Shown here: one piece after another, positions 35,244-58,519 of the stretch
Numbering within the stretch: position 1 is the stretch's first letter
Layout of the letters: every line of letters begins with the position of its first letter
Assembly (NCBI GenBank): GCA_009760855.2
Contig: WPIO01000103.1
Span: 50,001-114,000, forward strand
Reading direction: 5' to 3'
From: Cristatella mucedo
Lineage: Eukaryota; Bryozoa; Phylactolaemata; Cristatellidae
Length of the DNA: 64,000 bases
The notes under the pieces: model-generated
What the model was told of the DNA's origin: nothing
Seen by the model: the letters and a program-made list of their open reading frames with translations, nothing else
The model's database searches: none
Position numbers and translations under genes: made by a program

Positions 35244-36699
35244 TAGGTGAGATGAGGGCGAAATGTAAACGTACTATTATAATAATTATAAATTTGAGTT
35301 AAATTTCTGTGCGAAGGTTATTTTTAAGTGGAGTTTAATTTAAGTAAGAGCTACAGCTCAATATTTGTTTTTAGAAATTCGATCGAGAATCGAAGTAAGA
35401 AATAAACACGGCATGCCGCACCTTTCGTGAACTGTCGGCAATCTAAGATGATGTGCAAATGCAATCGGCGTTCAGGAGGAGGGCACGCTAGTGCACGCTG
35501 CTAAGTAGCACTGCTTACAGCCCTAACGTAAGCTACCGAAGGAGCGTTTGTTCGAGCTGTAGACTGCACAGGTCAAGCGTGAACATCTTCGTGCCTCTGT
35601 GCTCGTAGGAAAAGTAAACACACCCCCAATCACGCCGCTTTGCAAATCCACTAACCAAATTGATAGCTCTCTTGCGAGAAGAACGTCAAAGACTCAGCTC
35701 CGACCCTCACTCGTTCACTCCCCTCCAAGTGCCCGCCAGGCGTCGCTCAGTGCTAGCTCGCGCTCGGCAAGCAGCCAAGGCCGACCGAGCTGTAGTCGAC
35801 TGAGCCCTTGTAGCGCTATGCTAGCCGGCTCAGTGATATTCATGGCGGCCACGCCTTTGCGAAGGAAGCAACACGCTTATATTCATGGACCTTAATTAGA
35901 AAAAATTGAACATTTCGTTACAGAATTTTTTTTTCGAGTGTACGAGATAGTTTCTTATTTAAGCTGGAAATACACTGAGCTCAGCTTGTTTGTGCAGCAC
36001 GTGCACAAGTGTTTTCTAGCTCGCTCCCTGTTTTTACCGACTTTATTCGCAGCAGCATCCCAGCAACTTTTCGCTGCTTAAATTGCTTCTATTTTTGTGT
36101 ACTATTCTAATTCGGTTCAGAAATTAGTCTAATTTTAATTACGAAGATGGTGTTTAGTCTGCAATTGAGCTTTTTTTCTCTTTAGCTTCCTTTAAAATCC
36201 AGGGGTTTTGCACATCTATGTACGAATGTGTCTTTAGACAGTTGCGGTAACCGAGCGTGCTCTACTCTAGAGCGTCCGTCGTGCACTCGTAGCTTCAAAT
36301 CGACTTTGGTGCGTTTAGGTGGCCCTCCAGGAAAGCGCTCGAAGCCTCGGCTGCATTAAGCCAATATCTGGCACAATAATTCAATATGCTTGCAAGAAAA
36401 TTTGCTGAAAGGTTTTCAAACTGAATTCAATTGCGGAGCGTCTGTTCTCTGCACCCTTAAACCGCACCAGCAAGAGTAACATGCCGCAGCTTTGTACGAA
36501 AAGGACGAAGGTCTCGTGCGGCTCGCTGTTATATTTGAGAAAGGAGGCATGCGATACCAAATTGTTGTGACTAGGTGGTCGTGTTCTGATATGCCGATTA
36601 GTTTGTATTGGCTTAGCGAGTGTAGTGCGAAGATGTCTATCTAGGGGCACCAAAGGATGTCAGCTTCTCTTTGCGAGCTTTAAATGTTCGTCCTAAATA

Positions 36700-37560
36700 A
36701 AATCTAACCTTTCGCTTCTATATAGATGACGCACAGCTGCACCTGCACTTATATCCCATGCCTTCCAGAAAGTCCAAATCTCTCAACTCCCTGGCTGCAT
36801 GTATTGCTGACATTCGCACTGGGATGGAGCAAAATATCTCCAATAAAATAAAGATAGGACTAATTAGGTTGTCGTGGAAAATCTTTGAATGCCTAACCTT
36901 CAAATGGGCTCGGACAGTATATCTCCTGTTGCATCTGTTAGAAATTTCGGTTTTCCTGTTCCAAACTGACTTTACACTTGACGACTAGATCAGCTCCGCA
37001 GTCAAATCTGCCTGCTTTCAGCTACGTAGCATTGCGAAAATTCGACTCAGCTTAGACAAGAGTACACCACCCCAGCCAAGCTGGTCCGTGCATTTTTTAC
37101 ATTCCATCTAGACTTCTGTAACTCAATACTCAAAGGTCTTCTAACTGTGCAAAAGACACTCAAAGTTGGTGCAGAAGCCAGCAGCTACACATGTCTGTCG
37201 TGAACAGCGCAACTGCCAAAGTCTCTAGTCACTTCTCTAGCTGTGCTGGCTTATCATCAAGCAGTGTACCGACTTGAAGTTTCCGTCACTCACGTCAAGG
37301 TCCCTTCATTCTTTTGCTTCAACTCTCCTCTTTCGAAATATTTCTATTCTAATTAGACATCACATTGCACCACGCGCTCTTCCAGATCCTTAGTCCTTGG
37401 CTGTGCCCGCCCCCCCCGGCCAACCGAAGATTCTTTTGGAGCCTGTTGTCGTCCGAATTTCCGAGGCTCCCTAAGCATAGAACTCCCTCGCGACTGGCGT
37501 CCCAGCATCGCTCGACTTGACAGCATTTAAAAAAAGAAGAAGCTAAAGACACGCGCTTCT
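36700..37560 (+). mobile_element. LINE relic, plus orientation
   Basis: Readable pieces include FRFYIDDAQLHLHL-like residues near 36,720, SLNSLAACIADIRT near 36,780, LEISVFLFQTDFTLDD near 36,940 and SAVKSACFQLRSIAKIR near 37,000. They are followed by a strongly decayed RT C-terminus. It matches the other copies and has no intact frame. Confidence 0.7.
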
Positions 37561-37664
37561 CACAGCATGCGTTCCGTCCGCGTGAATTGCGTTCTGACAA
37601 TTTGCACATTTTCCCTTACCAGCCTTCAGGCTACGTTTCTGGCGCACGCAATACGAATGAACGC

Positions 37665-37831
37665 TCCGAGAAGGCTTGACCCAGTGGTTACGGTGCTCGC
37701 CCGACCAAGCTCTGGCCGACGTCTTGCTCGTCTTGCGACGTCTGGCTCGAGACCTGAGGCAAATGTAAAGCGCCTGAATAAAGATTAAGTTCTCTTCTGG
37801 CGCTATACAAATGAAATGAATTGCAAGGGAA
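37665..37831 (+). mobile_element. tRNA-derived SINE (family A)
   Basis: The A-box-like GACCCAGTGGTTACGGTGCT sits at the head and a B-box-like GGCTCGAGACC in the middle. The tail reads GTAAAGCGCCTGAATAAAG, then TTAAGTTCTCT, then TGGCGCTATACAAATGAA. The tail matches LINE 3' ends in the window. Confidence 0.8.
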
Positions 37832-38322
37832 AGCGATTTAGCTCTCTTATATTTCTCAGCAAATGTCATTATTATTATTACCTTTATTAATTAAAGATAA
37901 ATATATGCGTGCAGTTACACACGTAGTATATTTACGTCCGGGAGCATCCGGTCGTGGGCATAGCGGCCGTGGCTTACCGACGAGCGCTCCAGCTCCGGCG
38001 TCAGTGGAGACCCGCAACTAGCTCCACGCTTTCGCGGTTGCCACGTCTTCTGACCCCGGCTCACGCGTTCAATCTAAATAAGCCCGATAGACGGTCGACG
38101 GCGACCGGATTCGTGCAACGCGTAGCCCAAGTTCGGATGCCGTTCGCCGGATGCGGGCGCCAAGCCGTTCCCCTCAAGCGTGCAAGCGCCCTCCGACCTT
38201 GGCGGCGACCTTGGCGGCTGCTCGTCCGCCGAGAAGGCCGCTCCGCTCGCGCGCCGCACGCAAGCACGCCCGACGGAGGCCGCAGCGTGCCTAGCAGCGC
38301 AGACGTGCACACTTCGTTGGCT

Positions 38323-49563
<11,241 letters not shown>

Positions 49564-50123
49564 GGCCAGCAGTTACCGTGGTGATTTATGGGTGCCTGAT
49601 TGACATTCGGCACAACGGTGTCATCCCGTTCTGTTGCCGGCGGTTACCAGGCGACGTAATTTAGCTAGGACGATGTGCACACCTTGTCAGCCAGCGCTGA
49701 TCTTGGCAAGCGCCTCCGCGGCCTTTGATTTTTCGGGGCTAGCTATCGGAGAGTCTCCGAGCCCAGATGCCGCCAAACTCGGACGGTATAAGACTTGTCT
49801 ATATTCGGTGGTCTGTCAGGGGCTGGACTCAGCGGGCGTGAAGCATAACTCGTCTCGAGCCCTGATCAAGTAAACCCAAAGAGAAATCCGCGACGCCAGC
49901 GATTGAAAAAGCAGCTTGCTGTGCCCACGCTTAAGATTCCGAAGTTCTTGGCGAATCGGCCGAAATGATGCGGCTCCGGCAGTAGCAATCACTCGTCGTG
50001 GCAAAGCAGCAACGCAGCGATCAGTAAGAAGAGCGGACACCGAGAGGGCGTTTACGTGGAGCCGGACTGTTGTTGACAGTAGGCCGCAGCGACTGTTAGT
50101 GAGGAAAAGAGAGTGAGTGCCAG

Positions 50124-50285
50124 GTCGACTTCTTCGTCAAGAAGCGGGAAAAGTACCACGAAGACAACCTGCACGAACGACGTCAGTGGTTCTTAGCAGA
50201 CGCGCCTGAGCCAGCCATTCGGGTGTGTGCCGCGTGCTAGTAGCTTTTAACTGCTTTTTCATCGTATTTTATTCTCGTCAATAAA
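50124..50285 (+). CDS. Candidate terminal exon with poly(A) signal
   Basis: A coding-like frame VDFFVKKREKYHEDNLHERR, then QWFLADAPEPAIRVCAAC, ends at TAG (50,238-50,240). AATAAA follows at about 50,280. The acceptor GAGTGCCAG has a poor pyrimidine tract. In phase it could be an alternative 3' exon of the upstream proton-channel gene. The first residues look helical but do not continue its heptads. It may belong to another gene, and no family is recognised. Just beyond, at 50,365-50,552, a second coil-like frame (DDAKLEEAVRKQAEALQTTM) ends at TAA, with an overlapping AATAAA. Confidence 0.3.
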
Positions 50286-50889
50286 GGTAAGCGCTGTCTA
50301 TCTGACTTTCTCGGTTGACCTAGGTCCTCCGTCGCCAAAGATCAGCATTTCGTGACTGTCCCTCGATGACGCGAAACTGGAAGAGGCGGTGCGAAAGCAA
50401 GCTGAGGCGCTTCAAACGACAATGGAAACCCTGTCGCCGCCGGCCTCTTGGCAACAGGGAAACTCGACCGCTGAATCGAAGCGAATGAGTCGCGACAGAG
50501 GCAGCACGCAGCGGCGGCGCCGCCTGATTGGCTTGCTGGCCCACGAAGGTAAATAAATGGTCGTCTAATGAGGGCGCCGACAGACTGAGACCACCGAAGC
50601 TAGACGAGAAATAACGACTATAATGAATATCTCACGTGCTCTAGCATAAAATAATCAAATCTGTATGCGGGCGCTTTATAACTCGCTGTAAAAAAAGCGA
50701 TAAACACGATTTAACGACTGTACCGTGCAGAGACAAGAATGCAAAGCTGACAGGTATCGCGATTGAAAAGGCCAAAGCACAAAAGGAAGTCATACGCGGT
50801 TGCAGATTAGTTGAACCCCGGTTCAGTAACACTTATCAATAGTTGACTGACTTATGCACAGGTAAAGCATGCAGAAAAAGAAGAAATGT

Positions 50890-51330
50890 GGAGTTTAGGT
50901 TCACCCAATCGAACACATCCTCACTGGCTTCACTGGCCGAATCTTCCTTGGGGAAACGTCTCTTATGACAATGCAACTTAAGCAGCCGAATTAGTGGTGC
51001 TGCTATCGCTGAAGTACATCGTGCACGGCACTGAAGAAACTGAGAAATTGGTGCGGGGGTTGTTTAGTAGCACAGTAATTTTCGTGAAATCCGTCAAAAA
51101 CTTGCCGTTGTGAGAGGCCAGGCCAAGAAACTGCCTCAAATATTGGGGATCCCCGAGTCGTGGAGACGGAGTTATATTGTCTACATGGTTAGGGTCCGGC
51201 AGCATACCGGCAGAAAATAATGCGTGACTCAGCTACCTTGGCAAAGTAGCGTTTGAGGGCTTGATCATGAGGCCGTAATCACTTTTCGAAGAGCTGTAAA
51301 GGCTGTGTTACCGGGTGTAATACAAGTTGA
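50890..51330 (-). mobile_element. Ty3/gypsy-type LTR retrotransposon fragment
   Basis: The minus strand reads SSKSDYGLMIKPSNATLPR, then LFSAGMLPDPNHVDNITP and LRQFLGLASHNGKFLTDFTK. This order is the end of the reverse transcriptase and start of the RNase H region in Ty3/gypsy polyproteins. Stops interrupt it and no LTR is seen, so it is a relic. Confidence 0.8.
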
Positions 51331-51368
51331 GCTCTTCATTGGCTAACCATGCTGACCAATCATCTAGA

Positions 51369-51419
51369 TAGAGAGAGAGAGAAAGAGAAAGGGGGAGAAA
51401 GAGAGAGAGAGAGAGAGAG

Positions 51420-51466
<47 letters not shown>

Positions 51467-51505
51467 TATATACATATATATATATGTATATATATATATA
51501 CATAA
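51369..51505. repeat. (GA)n then (TA)n microsatellite
   Basis: About 55 bp of GA followed by about 80 bp of TA with TACATA breaks. A 20 bp motif with TCTTTAGCGAGTCA is duplicated just downstream (about 51,522 and 51,559). Confidence 0.9.
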
Positions 51506-51609
51506 ATAATAAATAAATAAACAGTCTTTAGCGAGTCAATATATATATAATTAAACAATCTTTAGCGAGTCACTAGATACTATCTGACATGCATCCTAGC
51601 CCTGAGCCT

Positions 51610-51776
<167 letters not shown>

Positions 51777-52859
51777 AGTCATTTCAGTTCTGTCTCAGCG
51801 CTCTTAAAAAATAGTCGTGCGGATACGGTCACCTTTAAATGCTGTTTCAAAGCTCTCATGCTCTTCTGACTCACTAAAAATGCTTCTCACTTTCTTTTTT
51901 TCGGGAGGTGTTGGCTACCGCATGTGCATCGATCGCCGCATAGTCTTTGAGTTCGCCATAGAAAACTATCCATAGTAACACTCACTTAGTCCGTGTGGTT
52001 TCTCCAAGTTGCAGATGCTGATAAATTACGGTTAGTTCCCAATACGAAACGCTTTATTAGAGGCGGTGCTAGATCGTCTTCTGCTTGATTATTCACGAGA
52101 CAATACATTTAGTGCAACATCAAACTATAGTTGGTTCTTATCGTATCTAGGAACCCACCGGCAGTTTTAAGAGACGGAAAAATAAATCTTAGAAACTCGC
52201 TATATGCTGCAATAAGTTATTATGACCGCAGTAGCATAGATAACAATCATGCCTGTAGCTTGGAGGCTTCAATCATCTGGGAATATTCTGAAATTATGTA
52301 ATGCATCTTCGTGTGTAACTCCACGAAGCCACAAAAAGTGGCTCGCCGTCTCGAACGCTTCCTTGAAAGACCATTAGCTCCTCAACGCTTCCTGCGAGGC
52401 TCTGCTCTGGGCGTCAGGTGTTGCTGCAGAGGCTTGTCTGGCGGGCTCTGTAGACCTCCGGCTCAGAGCTTTAATGGGCTCAGTAGTATCAGCTGCATAC
52501 ACGATTCGCTTGTAACTGCACTTTTGTCGATTGTGCTAAACAGAAAGAGGGGAGAGGGCTGCTGGGGCAGCTCACCTTATTCACCAACTACTATGTCGGC
52601 TTTTTCCAGTCGATTTCTGCTAGATCTCACTAGGAAGCCTTTAATGCAGCCTTTGATCGCCGAGTCTCTCACGTGCGCCCCAATTATTGGTGGCACCCAT
52701 CTTGGTAGGAGACTTGTGCCCTCGAATGTCAATGGACAGCGGTAATCCGACGAACCCTTAAAGTATGGGCTACCCGGCGGATTTTTCTCGTATGTATCGT
52801 ACTGCTTTTCACAATTTAACCCTTTACCTTCTCCTGCGTAATTTCGAAGTCCGGTCGAG

Positions 52860-53200
52860 GCTTTCATTCTAATTCAGATGGCGAACAGCTGATCGCTCTC
52901 TGCTTTCAAGCACCCCGAATTCACCTATTTCCTAATGACAATGTATAGCCAAAATTTGCACTTGCAAGGCACCAAACTTAGTAAAATTGAATGACGATAT
53001 AACCAAGCTATTTCGACTCAAAATTGAAAAGCCTGACCCTCAAAATGACTCAACAAGCATATCTCTAATATTATCTGCACGAAATTAATGATCTTCCATT
53101 AGATGACCACAGTAGCTCTACAGTCAGGTCTGACTACTTTTAGCATTAGTTACATATAAAAAAATTGTGCTTGCTTAGAATTTGGCCGAGTGAGAAAACA
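52860..53200 (+). mobile_element. LINE fragment, plus orientation
   Basis: A segment like KLNDDITKLFRLKIEKPDPQ near 52,985 and the adjacent text parallel the post-catalytic part of the LINE copies. Very decayed. Confidence 0.5.
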
Positions 53201-53754
53201 CCTCCATACACTTCCGATTACGCCCACTCTAGGTCATGTTTTGACTCAACGGAAAACTTGACGGCTGCAGTATAGGGCCGCTGGAGTGCAAAGTGTTCTG
53301 AGAAAGAGTATGGGCAGCTCATCTTAGAATGTACCGTATTTCACCAGTATCAGCCCTCTTTTTCCCTAATTCGGAGTCAGATAATGGAGAGGGAGCTTAT
53401 TGATTGGAGGTTACTTTTTTGCTTTAATATTGTGCTAAGCAACGTACCTGCTTTGAATGCATTTTCGCCATTTCAAATGCAATTGGCGAAGCGGATGATG
53501 ACCCAGTCGTATGAAGAGAGTGACGACGACAATGATGATAACAGAGTTTCCACCAAATTGCAAGCCTGTGATATGAACGTGGAAGATGAAGAGAGTATCA
53601 TTGCCATTGATGATGCAGAGAGATAGTGACATTAGTGATTATTATGACTCTCGATTTTGTTCAATTCACTCAATTTACAAAAAATTATTTACCAAAAGAT
53701 TTGTTAAAAAATTCGGGATTTACATAAGGAGCCTTATGTATACTGAAATATGGT

Positions 53755-54020
53755 AGAATAGTAATAATAATAATACATTGGTATAGCACTATCTGAGAAG
53801 TGAATCTCTCTCTGGGCACTTTACAGATGCTGCATATAAGGCATTAACAAATTTTTGGCGGTAACATCCGCAAGCAGCAGGTACATGCTCGCAAAAGAGA
53901 ACCGCAAAGACCCACCAAATGCGGTAATAAAAAGGTGCGTTTTAAGCTTCTTTTTAAATATCGTCATGGAATATGCAATGCCCTGAGCAAGCGCAGTGTC
54001 CTTCATACCTAATATTTCTT
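53755..54020 (-). mobile_element. LINE 3' end, minus orientation
   Basis: On the minus strand TIFKKKLKTHLFITAFGG (the typical LINE ORF2 C-terminus) is followed by the tail AAAGTGCCCAGAGAGAGATT, then GATAGTGCTATACCAATG and (ATT)n. Truncated copy. Confidence 0.75.
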
Positions 54021-54189
54021 AGCTGTGTGTCACCGCATTGCCAAGGCTGATTGAATTATCATATCAAGTGCATTATTAGTGCATACTATTATTAGTGCAT
54101 ATTATGAACTTGATATTGCAATATACACGTATCAAGTGCATTATTATTATTTTTATATTGCAAATGCAGAAGCAACAGCTGATTTAACA

Positions 54190-54330
54190 GTATCATTTAT
54201 ATAGCAACTGTTGAGCCTTAACAGCTAGCACCATCGCTTTCAGTGGAAACTACAGGATGATTTCGTGCTGCTGAACTCAAAACCCGAAACCATGGTCATG
54301 AGGCGCAACCACCTTACCCTTGGGCAGACA
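54190..54330 (-). mobile_element. tRNA-derived SINE (family B)
   Basis: The minus strand has AAGGGTAAGGTGGTTGCG, TCATGACCATGGTTTCGGG and a tail with CTATATAAATGATACTG then TTAAATCAGCTG, parallel to the copy at 39,985-40,145. Confidence 0.6.
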
Positions 54331-55036
54331 CTCATAGCATTGGCGGCGAACCCAACGTTGTAATGCAGGAAAGGGCCCTCAGGCTTGGGCTTTATACTAT
54401 GTACAGCCAATCTAGTTTCAACGAAGTAGTTTCTTACTCGAGCTACACACGATCTCTACGATCTTTTTAATCCTCCCACGCATCCCAATGAATTTCTATC
54501 GCATGAACTCAGCTCGACACTTCCCTCTATCCCAAATGCAACAATTATGAATCTCAAAAGTGCTGAGTCACACGACAGTCAGTCGGAGGCAGGCTTGAGC
54601 GCCTATACTGAACTGAAACTCTACGGCGACCGACGGAGGAGACTAGCTAAGGAGACTTGAGTCGAAATAGCCTCAGTGACTTAAACCGGTGTACGAACCT
54701 GATTGGCCCGTTTATTTCCGTTCTGGTGGCTGAATGTGCATGCAAAGCGATGGAGAACTAACACGGGCCGCTTGTATTGTGTTTTTTTTATAACGAGGAC
54801 GCTAAACGCCAGCGGCTACACACGATGGAGAAATTCCTCAAAACGAATGGTCAGAATTTTAGCAACGGCACCGCTCCGGCGGCCACCCCTGGGTATGGAA
54901 TGGCGGCCCGTCAGCAGGGTCACGTTATCGTGCGGCGGTCACGTGCGTTTGCTGCAGCGGCTGCGGAGCTTCGCTTTCAAGGCCTCTCACTGGGCACTGC
55001 CGACATCACTGGCTTTCCGCCCGGTGCGGGAGGAAA

Positions 55037-55150
55037 CAATAATAATAATAGATTTGTGTAGCCCCCTCAAAGAACTCAATCTATTGCTAGGCACTTTGCA
55101 GTTGCTGTATTGAAAGCATTTGCCAAATGACTGGTGGTAATATCCGTAAG
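55037..55150 (-). mobile_element. LINE 3' tail, minus orientation
   Basis: The complement reads CAAAGTGCCTAGCAATAG, TTGAGTTCTTTGAGGGGGC and (ATT)n. It truncates a GC-richer open frame (54,777-55,036), so that frame may be the remnant of something older. I cannot name it. Confidence 0.7.
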
Positions 55151-55299
55151 CAGCAGGCTCGACACAACAGTGCCATCTGCAAGCCGACACTTCGTTTCGA
55201 AGCAGCCATATTCAAGATCTCTGCAGCCGCTTACCAGCAACGAGTCAGCTAGCATCATAGTCTATCAAAAAAAGATTAGCCGACTCAGCAACCTCATTT

Positions 55300-55415
55300 A
55301 TACAGCGACCGAAGAGCCTTAGTGGCTATGCATGCGGTTGGTAATAGAGGATCGTGAACTGCAAGACTCAAACCCGCGCCTGGGTCGTGAAGGGTGAGCA
55401 CCTTACCTCCGGGGC
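55300..55415 (-). mobile_element. tRNA-derived SINE (family B)
   Basis: The minus strand has GGAGGTAAGGTGCTCACC, CACGACCCAGGCGCGGGTTT and a tail with GCTGTATAAATGAGG. Same plan as the two other family B copies. Confidence 0.6.
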
Positions 55416-55455
55416 TTAGAACCAGGCACATCAAGAGCGTGTAGCCACTTCCATG

Positions 55456-55765
55456 GCTCTCTCTATGTCTCCATCTTTACCCGTCCCTCTCTGTCTCGTT
55501 TCTGTTTCTGTCTCTGTCTTTCCCTCTCTGTCTGTCTGTCTGTCTCACTCTCTCTCTCTCTCTCTCTCGCTGTCTCTCTCTGCTGCTCTGCCTCTCTCTT
55601 ATCTCTTCGTCTGTCTCTCCATGCTGGCTACCTCTCTGTTTCTCTGCGGGTGTCTTTCTAAATCTATCTGGCTGTCTCCTGTCTCTATGCTTTCATTGTC
55701 ACCGTCTGTCTCTCCTATTTTGCCGTCTTTCTCCGACCGTCTGCCTCTGTTTCTTTCAGTTTAGC
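55456..55765. repeat. CT/TCTG-rich low-complexity tract
   Basis: About 300 bp of imperfect TCTCTG and CTCT units. Open frames in it are Ser/Leu artefacts. 55,765-56,490 holds no recognised gene. Confidence 0.85.
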
Positions 55766-56519
55766 TTACGTTTGCTCCTCCTCGGCGACTCCCTCACCCG
55801 TAAAACAATAAAAGAGAGAATGGTTTATGCATAAACGTAGTGCCTAAAACAAAGCTTACTCACGCCTGTAGCCGATGCTTATAGCTGCTTGGCGACGCTC
55901 CTCTAGAGTGGGCTCTCCTAGCTAGCGGCGGGTGCAGCATTGTTGAACCTACCATACGCGAATGCTAGCTCGCTTCTAAGAGCCACCAAAGGTTTTAATA
56001 CGATATTTTTATTGTGAAATCTTTGAAGATCCTCTGAGCTATGAAGATCTTTGAGATCCTGCCTGTAATACTATGTGCACAATTTATTGGCGCCGCTTTA
56101 TTTTCCAACGCCATATTTTGTTTATTACCCAGTGCAACATTGTACCCGTGGTTTCCATATACTGACTCAACCAACATCGAACAACGTAGTTTGCATGTAC
56201 TCGCACATGCAACCGCAAGTAGGTCTCATAAACGAAGTCGCCGCTTTTTAGTAGATGGAGCTTACCAATGGGAAAAGAACCCGCGAAATGCATTTATATA
56301 AGCCACGTGACCAAATAAGCTCTCGTTGTTGAAATTAAAAATTAATTTAACAAAATGTATGACTTATGACCACAAACATGTCACAGAATGCGCTGCTATA
56401 TGCGTGCCCAACTGTTAACTCTTTCAGACTGCACTTGTGACGTCCCTTCCATTCGCAAACAATGTTAATCACTGGGTCGCCTTTGGGTCACCCTGCAGAT
56501 CGAGGCGGCCGCCACCTTC

Positions 56520-56660
56520 ATCATCTTGGCCCTGGGTCTAGGCCCAGGGTCCAGGTCCAGGGGTTTAAGCACAGGAGATCGCACTATGATACTCAGATCG
56601 TGGGTTCGAGGCCTGCAGCTGGCAATTCTTGACTGCCGCTGCAAGCTGGAGTTATTGCTC
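56520..56660 (+). mobile_element. tRNA-like SINE fragment
   Basis: GGGTTTAAGCACAGGAGATC and a B-box-like GTGGGTTCGAGGCC are spaced as in a tRNA-derived head. The 3' part is not alignable with the other SINEs by eye. Confidence 0.45.
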
Positions 56661-56904
56661 TTCCGGTTCTTCTGCACCCTACACAGATGAGCTGTTGAAT
56701 CTGCCGATCTTTCTTATTACTTTACTTTAGCTGCGAGTTCGGGTCGGCCAATAACCACACGGGCCACGTGTGCCTTATCATTGCTTGCAACGGACTTGTT
56801 GATTGTACACCAAAGAATATGTGCACTGACCACTCTGTGTTTTTTTATACGTCGGAGTTACTGACCCATAGCTAAGAAGCAACAGCAGCTATACACTCGT
56901 GAGC

Positions 56905-57060
56905 TGAATGCCGCCCTATTTTAGCCTAGTGGTTAAGGTGTTCACTTGTATCGACCGAGGTCAAGGTAAATGTGTGTGATAACCGAGAATGTGGGCTCAA
57001 GGCCCATGGCATAAAGCGCTTGGCTTCTGCAGCTCGTGATGAACATTCCCGCAACAAAGC
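56905..57060 (+). mobile_element. tRNA-derived SINE
   Basis: The A-box-like TAGCCTAGTGGTTAAGGTGT and a B-box-like GTGGGCTCAAGGCCC are about 70 bp apart. The tail carries AAAGCGCTTGG. The family is uncertain. Confidence 0.55.
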
Positions 57061-57179
57061 CAAGTTCTTACGTTGACCCAGGGGGCCCGTCACGGTTTGG
57101 CTCCTCCAAATATAGCTCAACTTCTGCATCAGTTTTAGCCTCCTCGTGCCCTCAGATCTTGTATAGAAAATAAATTAAC

Positions 57180-57600
57180 TGTTTCGTTCCTTCGCTTAAA
57201 GACCGTTGGCGACTGAAGCTCTGCAGGTCCTAGACTTTGGAATTCACTTCCACGATTCTTACGCAACGACAACTACTCTCATGCTGCCGTTTATGGCACA
57301 TGCTTTTCCAGCGGTCCCGAGCTGCTACTTCCATGCTACTCACTACCTCAAATGCTCTCCTGACTCTGCTATGCTTTTCACTTTTCTCTTTATTGCTTGA
57401 TATGAAGTGTGTTAGCTACCGAATGCGTACCACAAGCTGGATAGATTTTGAGTGAGCTATACAAAACTCTCCTGCGTAACACCCACCTAGTCTTTGCGGC
57501 TTAGAGGAGTTACAGACAACAATGCATTATGTGAAGCGCCTGAATTCTCTTAGGGCACTATACAAACGAATTACATTTTTATATTTTGTAAGTGAGTTAT
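57180..57600 (+). mobile_element. LINE 3' end, plus orientation
   Basis: RPLATEALQVLDFGIHFHDS parallels the GDRAF...WNSLP block of other copies. The tail GTGAAGCGCCTGAATTCTCT, then TAGGGCACTATACAAACG, closes it near 57,585. Confidence 0.65.
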
Positions 57601-57696
57601 ATTCGCTACGCTTTAGCTTAAGCTGTACAATTTTTTAGTTAATCTACTTGACCTTGAAACCCATTCTTTCAACCAAATATGATCGTCGGACAACTG

Positions 57697-58515
57697 AGCC
57701 CGATGGCGGTAACCAGGGTTACCATGGTAACCCGGGTGCAGGCGGACTGTGATAACTACCTGAATAATTGTCATAATTATACGCAAATAGGCTAAACATG
57801 TCGGGCTCATCGAGTTTTATTCGTCAGCAGAAAGACAGCGATTTCGACAATTATCATTTTTTGTGTGCAAGTGCACAGCGGCTGACCAGATCCAGGACCA
57901 GGATCCAGGGCTCGATCACGAGAACTGAGCCTATTTTTTCGAGAAATAGCTCAAGATTGATTGCTGATTTGGGACATTCGCTGATGCCTTCTTCGGGGGC
58001 CCCACAGAGCGTATCTGCACGCTCGGAGCAGCCTTCTGCGCCGAAGCTCTTTTTTCTGCCACAAGTCTGCATCCTATCCGATGCCATCGCCAACGGCGTG
58101 AAAAAATTGTCAGGATCTTCGTCCTCACTATTAGCGATATTACCCAGGCGAGTACTGGCCCCGCGATTCCGGACCTCTTGCATAATCTTTTCAGACCAGC
58201 GGGTGGCAATGAGTTACCGGAAAATGTTTCCAAGAACTTGCACACCAGTTCTATTGCGTTGTTAAGAACATCATTGCTAATATCTTTTATATCGCCATTA
58301 TAGCCAACCATAGCGTGCACCCTTTCATTGAGCTCTTATACACATAATTCTCGAAATTGCTTCGACATGAGTCTGACGGTGCGGCTCCTGAATCAGATCA
58401 ACGGCGTTTTCGACTTTGAAATGCTATATTTTTTACAGCAGCTATCCGAAAGACAAATGCTTAATTGCGATTCTACTCGCGGAAACTCGGTAATCCGGAT
58501 TACCGCCATCGGGCT
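57697..58515 (-). mobile_element. Inverted-repeat-flanked relic with a PIP-box-ending open frame
   Basis: 27 bp inverted repeats (24 of 27 match) lie at 57,697-57,723 and 58,489-58,515, sharing AGCCCGATGGCGGTAA. Between them a minus-strand frame (57,931-58,320, 129 codons) includes LNNAIELVCKFLETFSGN and ends NQQSILSYFSKK. QQSILSYF fits the PCNA-interacting consensus Q-x-x-I-x-x-Y-F. A second minus frame (57,854-58,183) has an acidic NSEDEDPDNF stretch, so the original frame may be shifted. Pogo-type transposases are known to end with a PCNA-binding motif, so a decayed pogo-like element is possible. No target duplication was found. Confidence 0.4.
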
Positions 58516-58519
58516 AAAC

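Noticed and set aside
53384-53626. Acidic frame with EESDDDNDDN
   Set aside because: It could be a transposase scrap, but there is no second motif, flanking repeat or splice partner to support it.
54703-55113. Possible gene in GC-richer frames
   Set aside because: Two overlapping plus frames have no recognised domain, and the 3' side is cut by a LINE tail.
56041-56301. Frame starting MKIFEILPVILCAQFIG, resembling a signal peptide
   Set aside because: A single short frame with no conserved motif and an equally long overlapping frame on the other strand (56,084-56,293).
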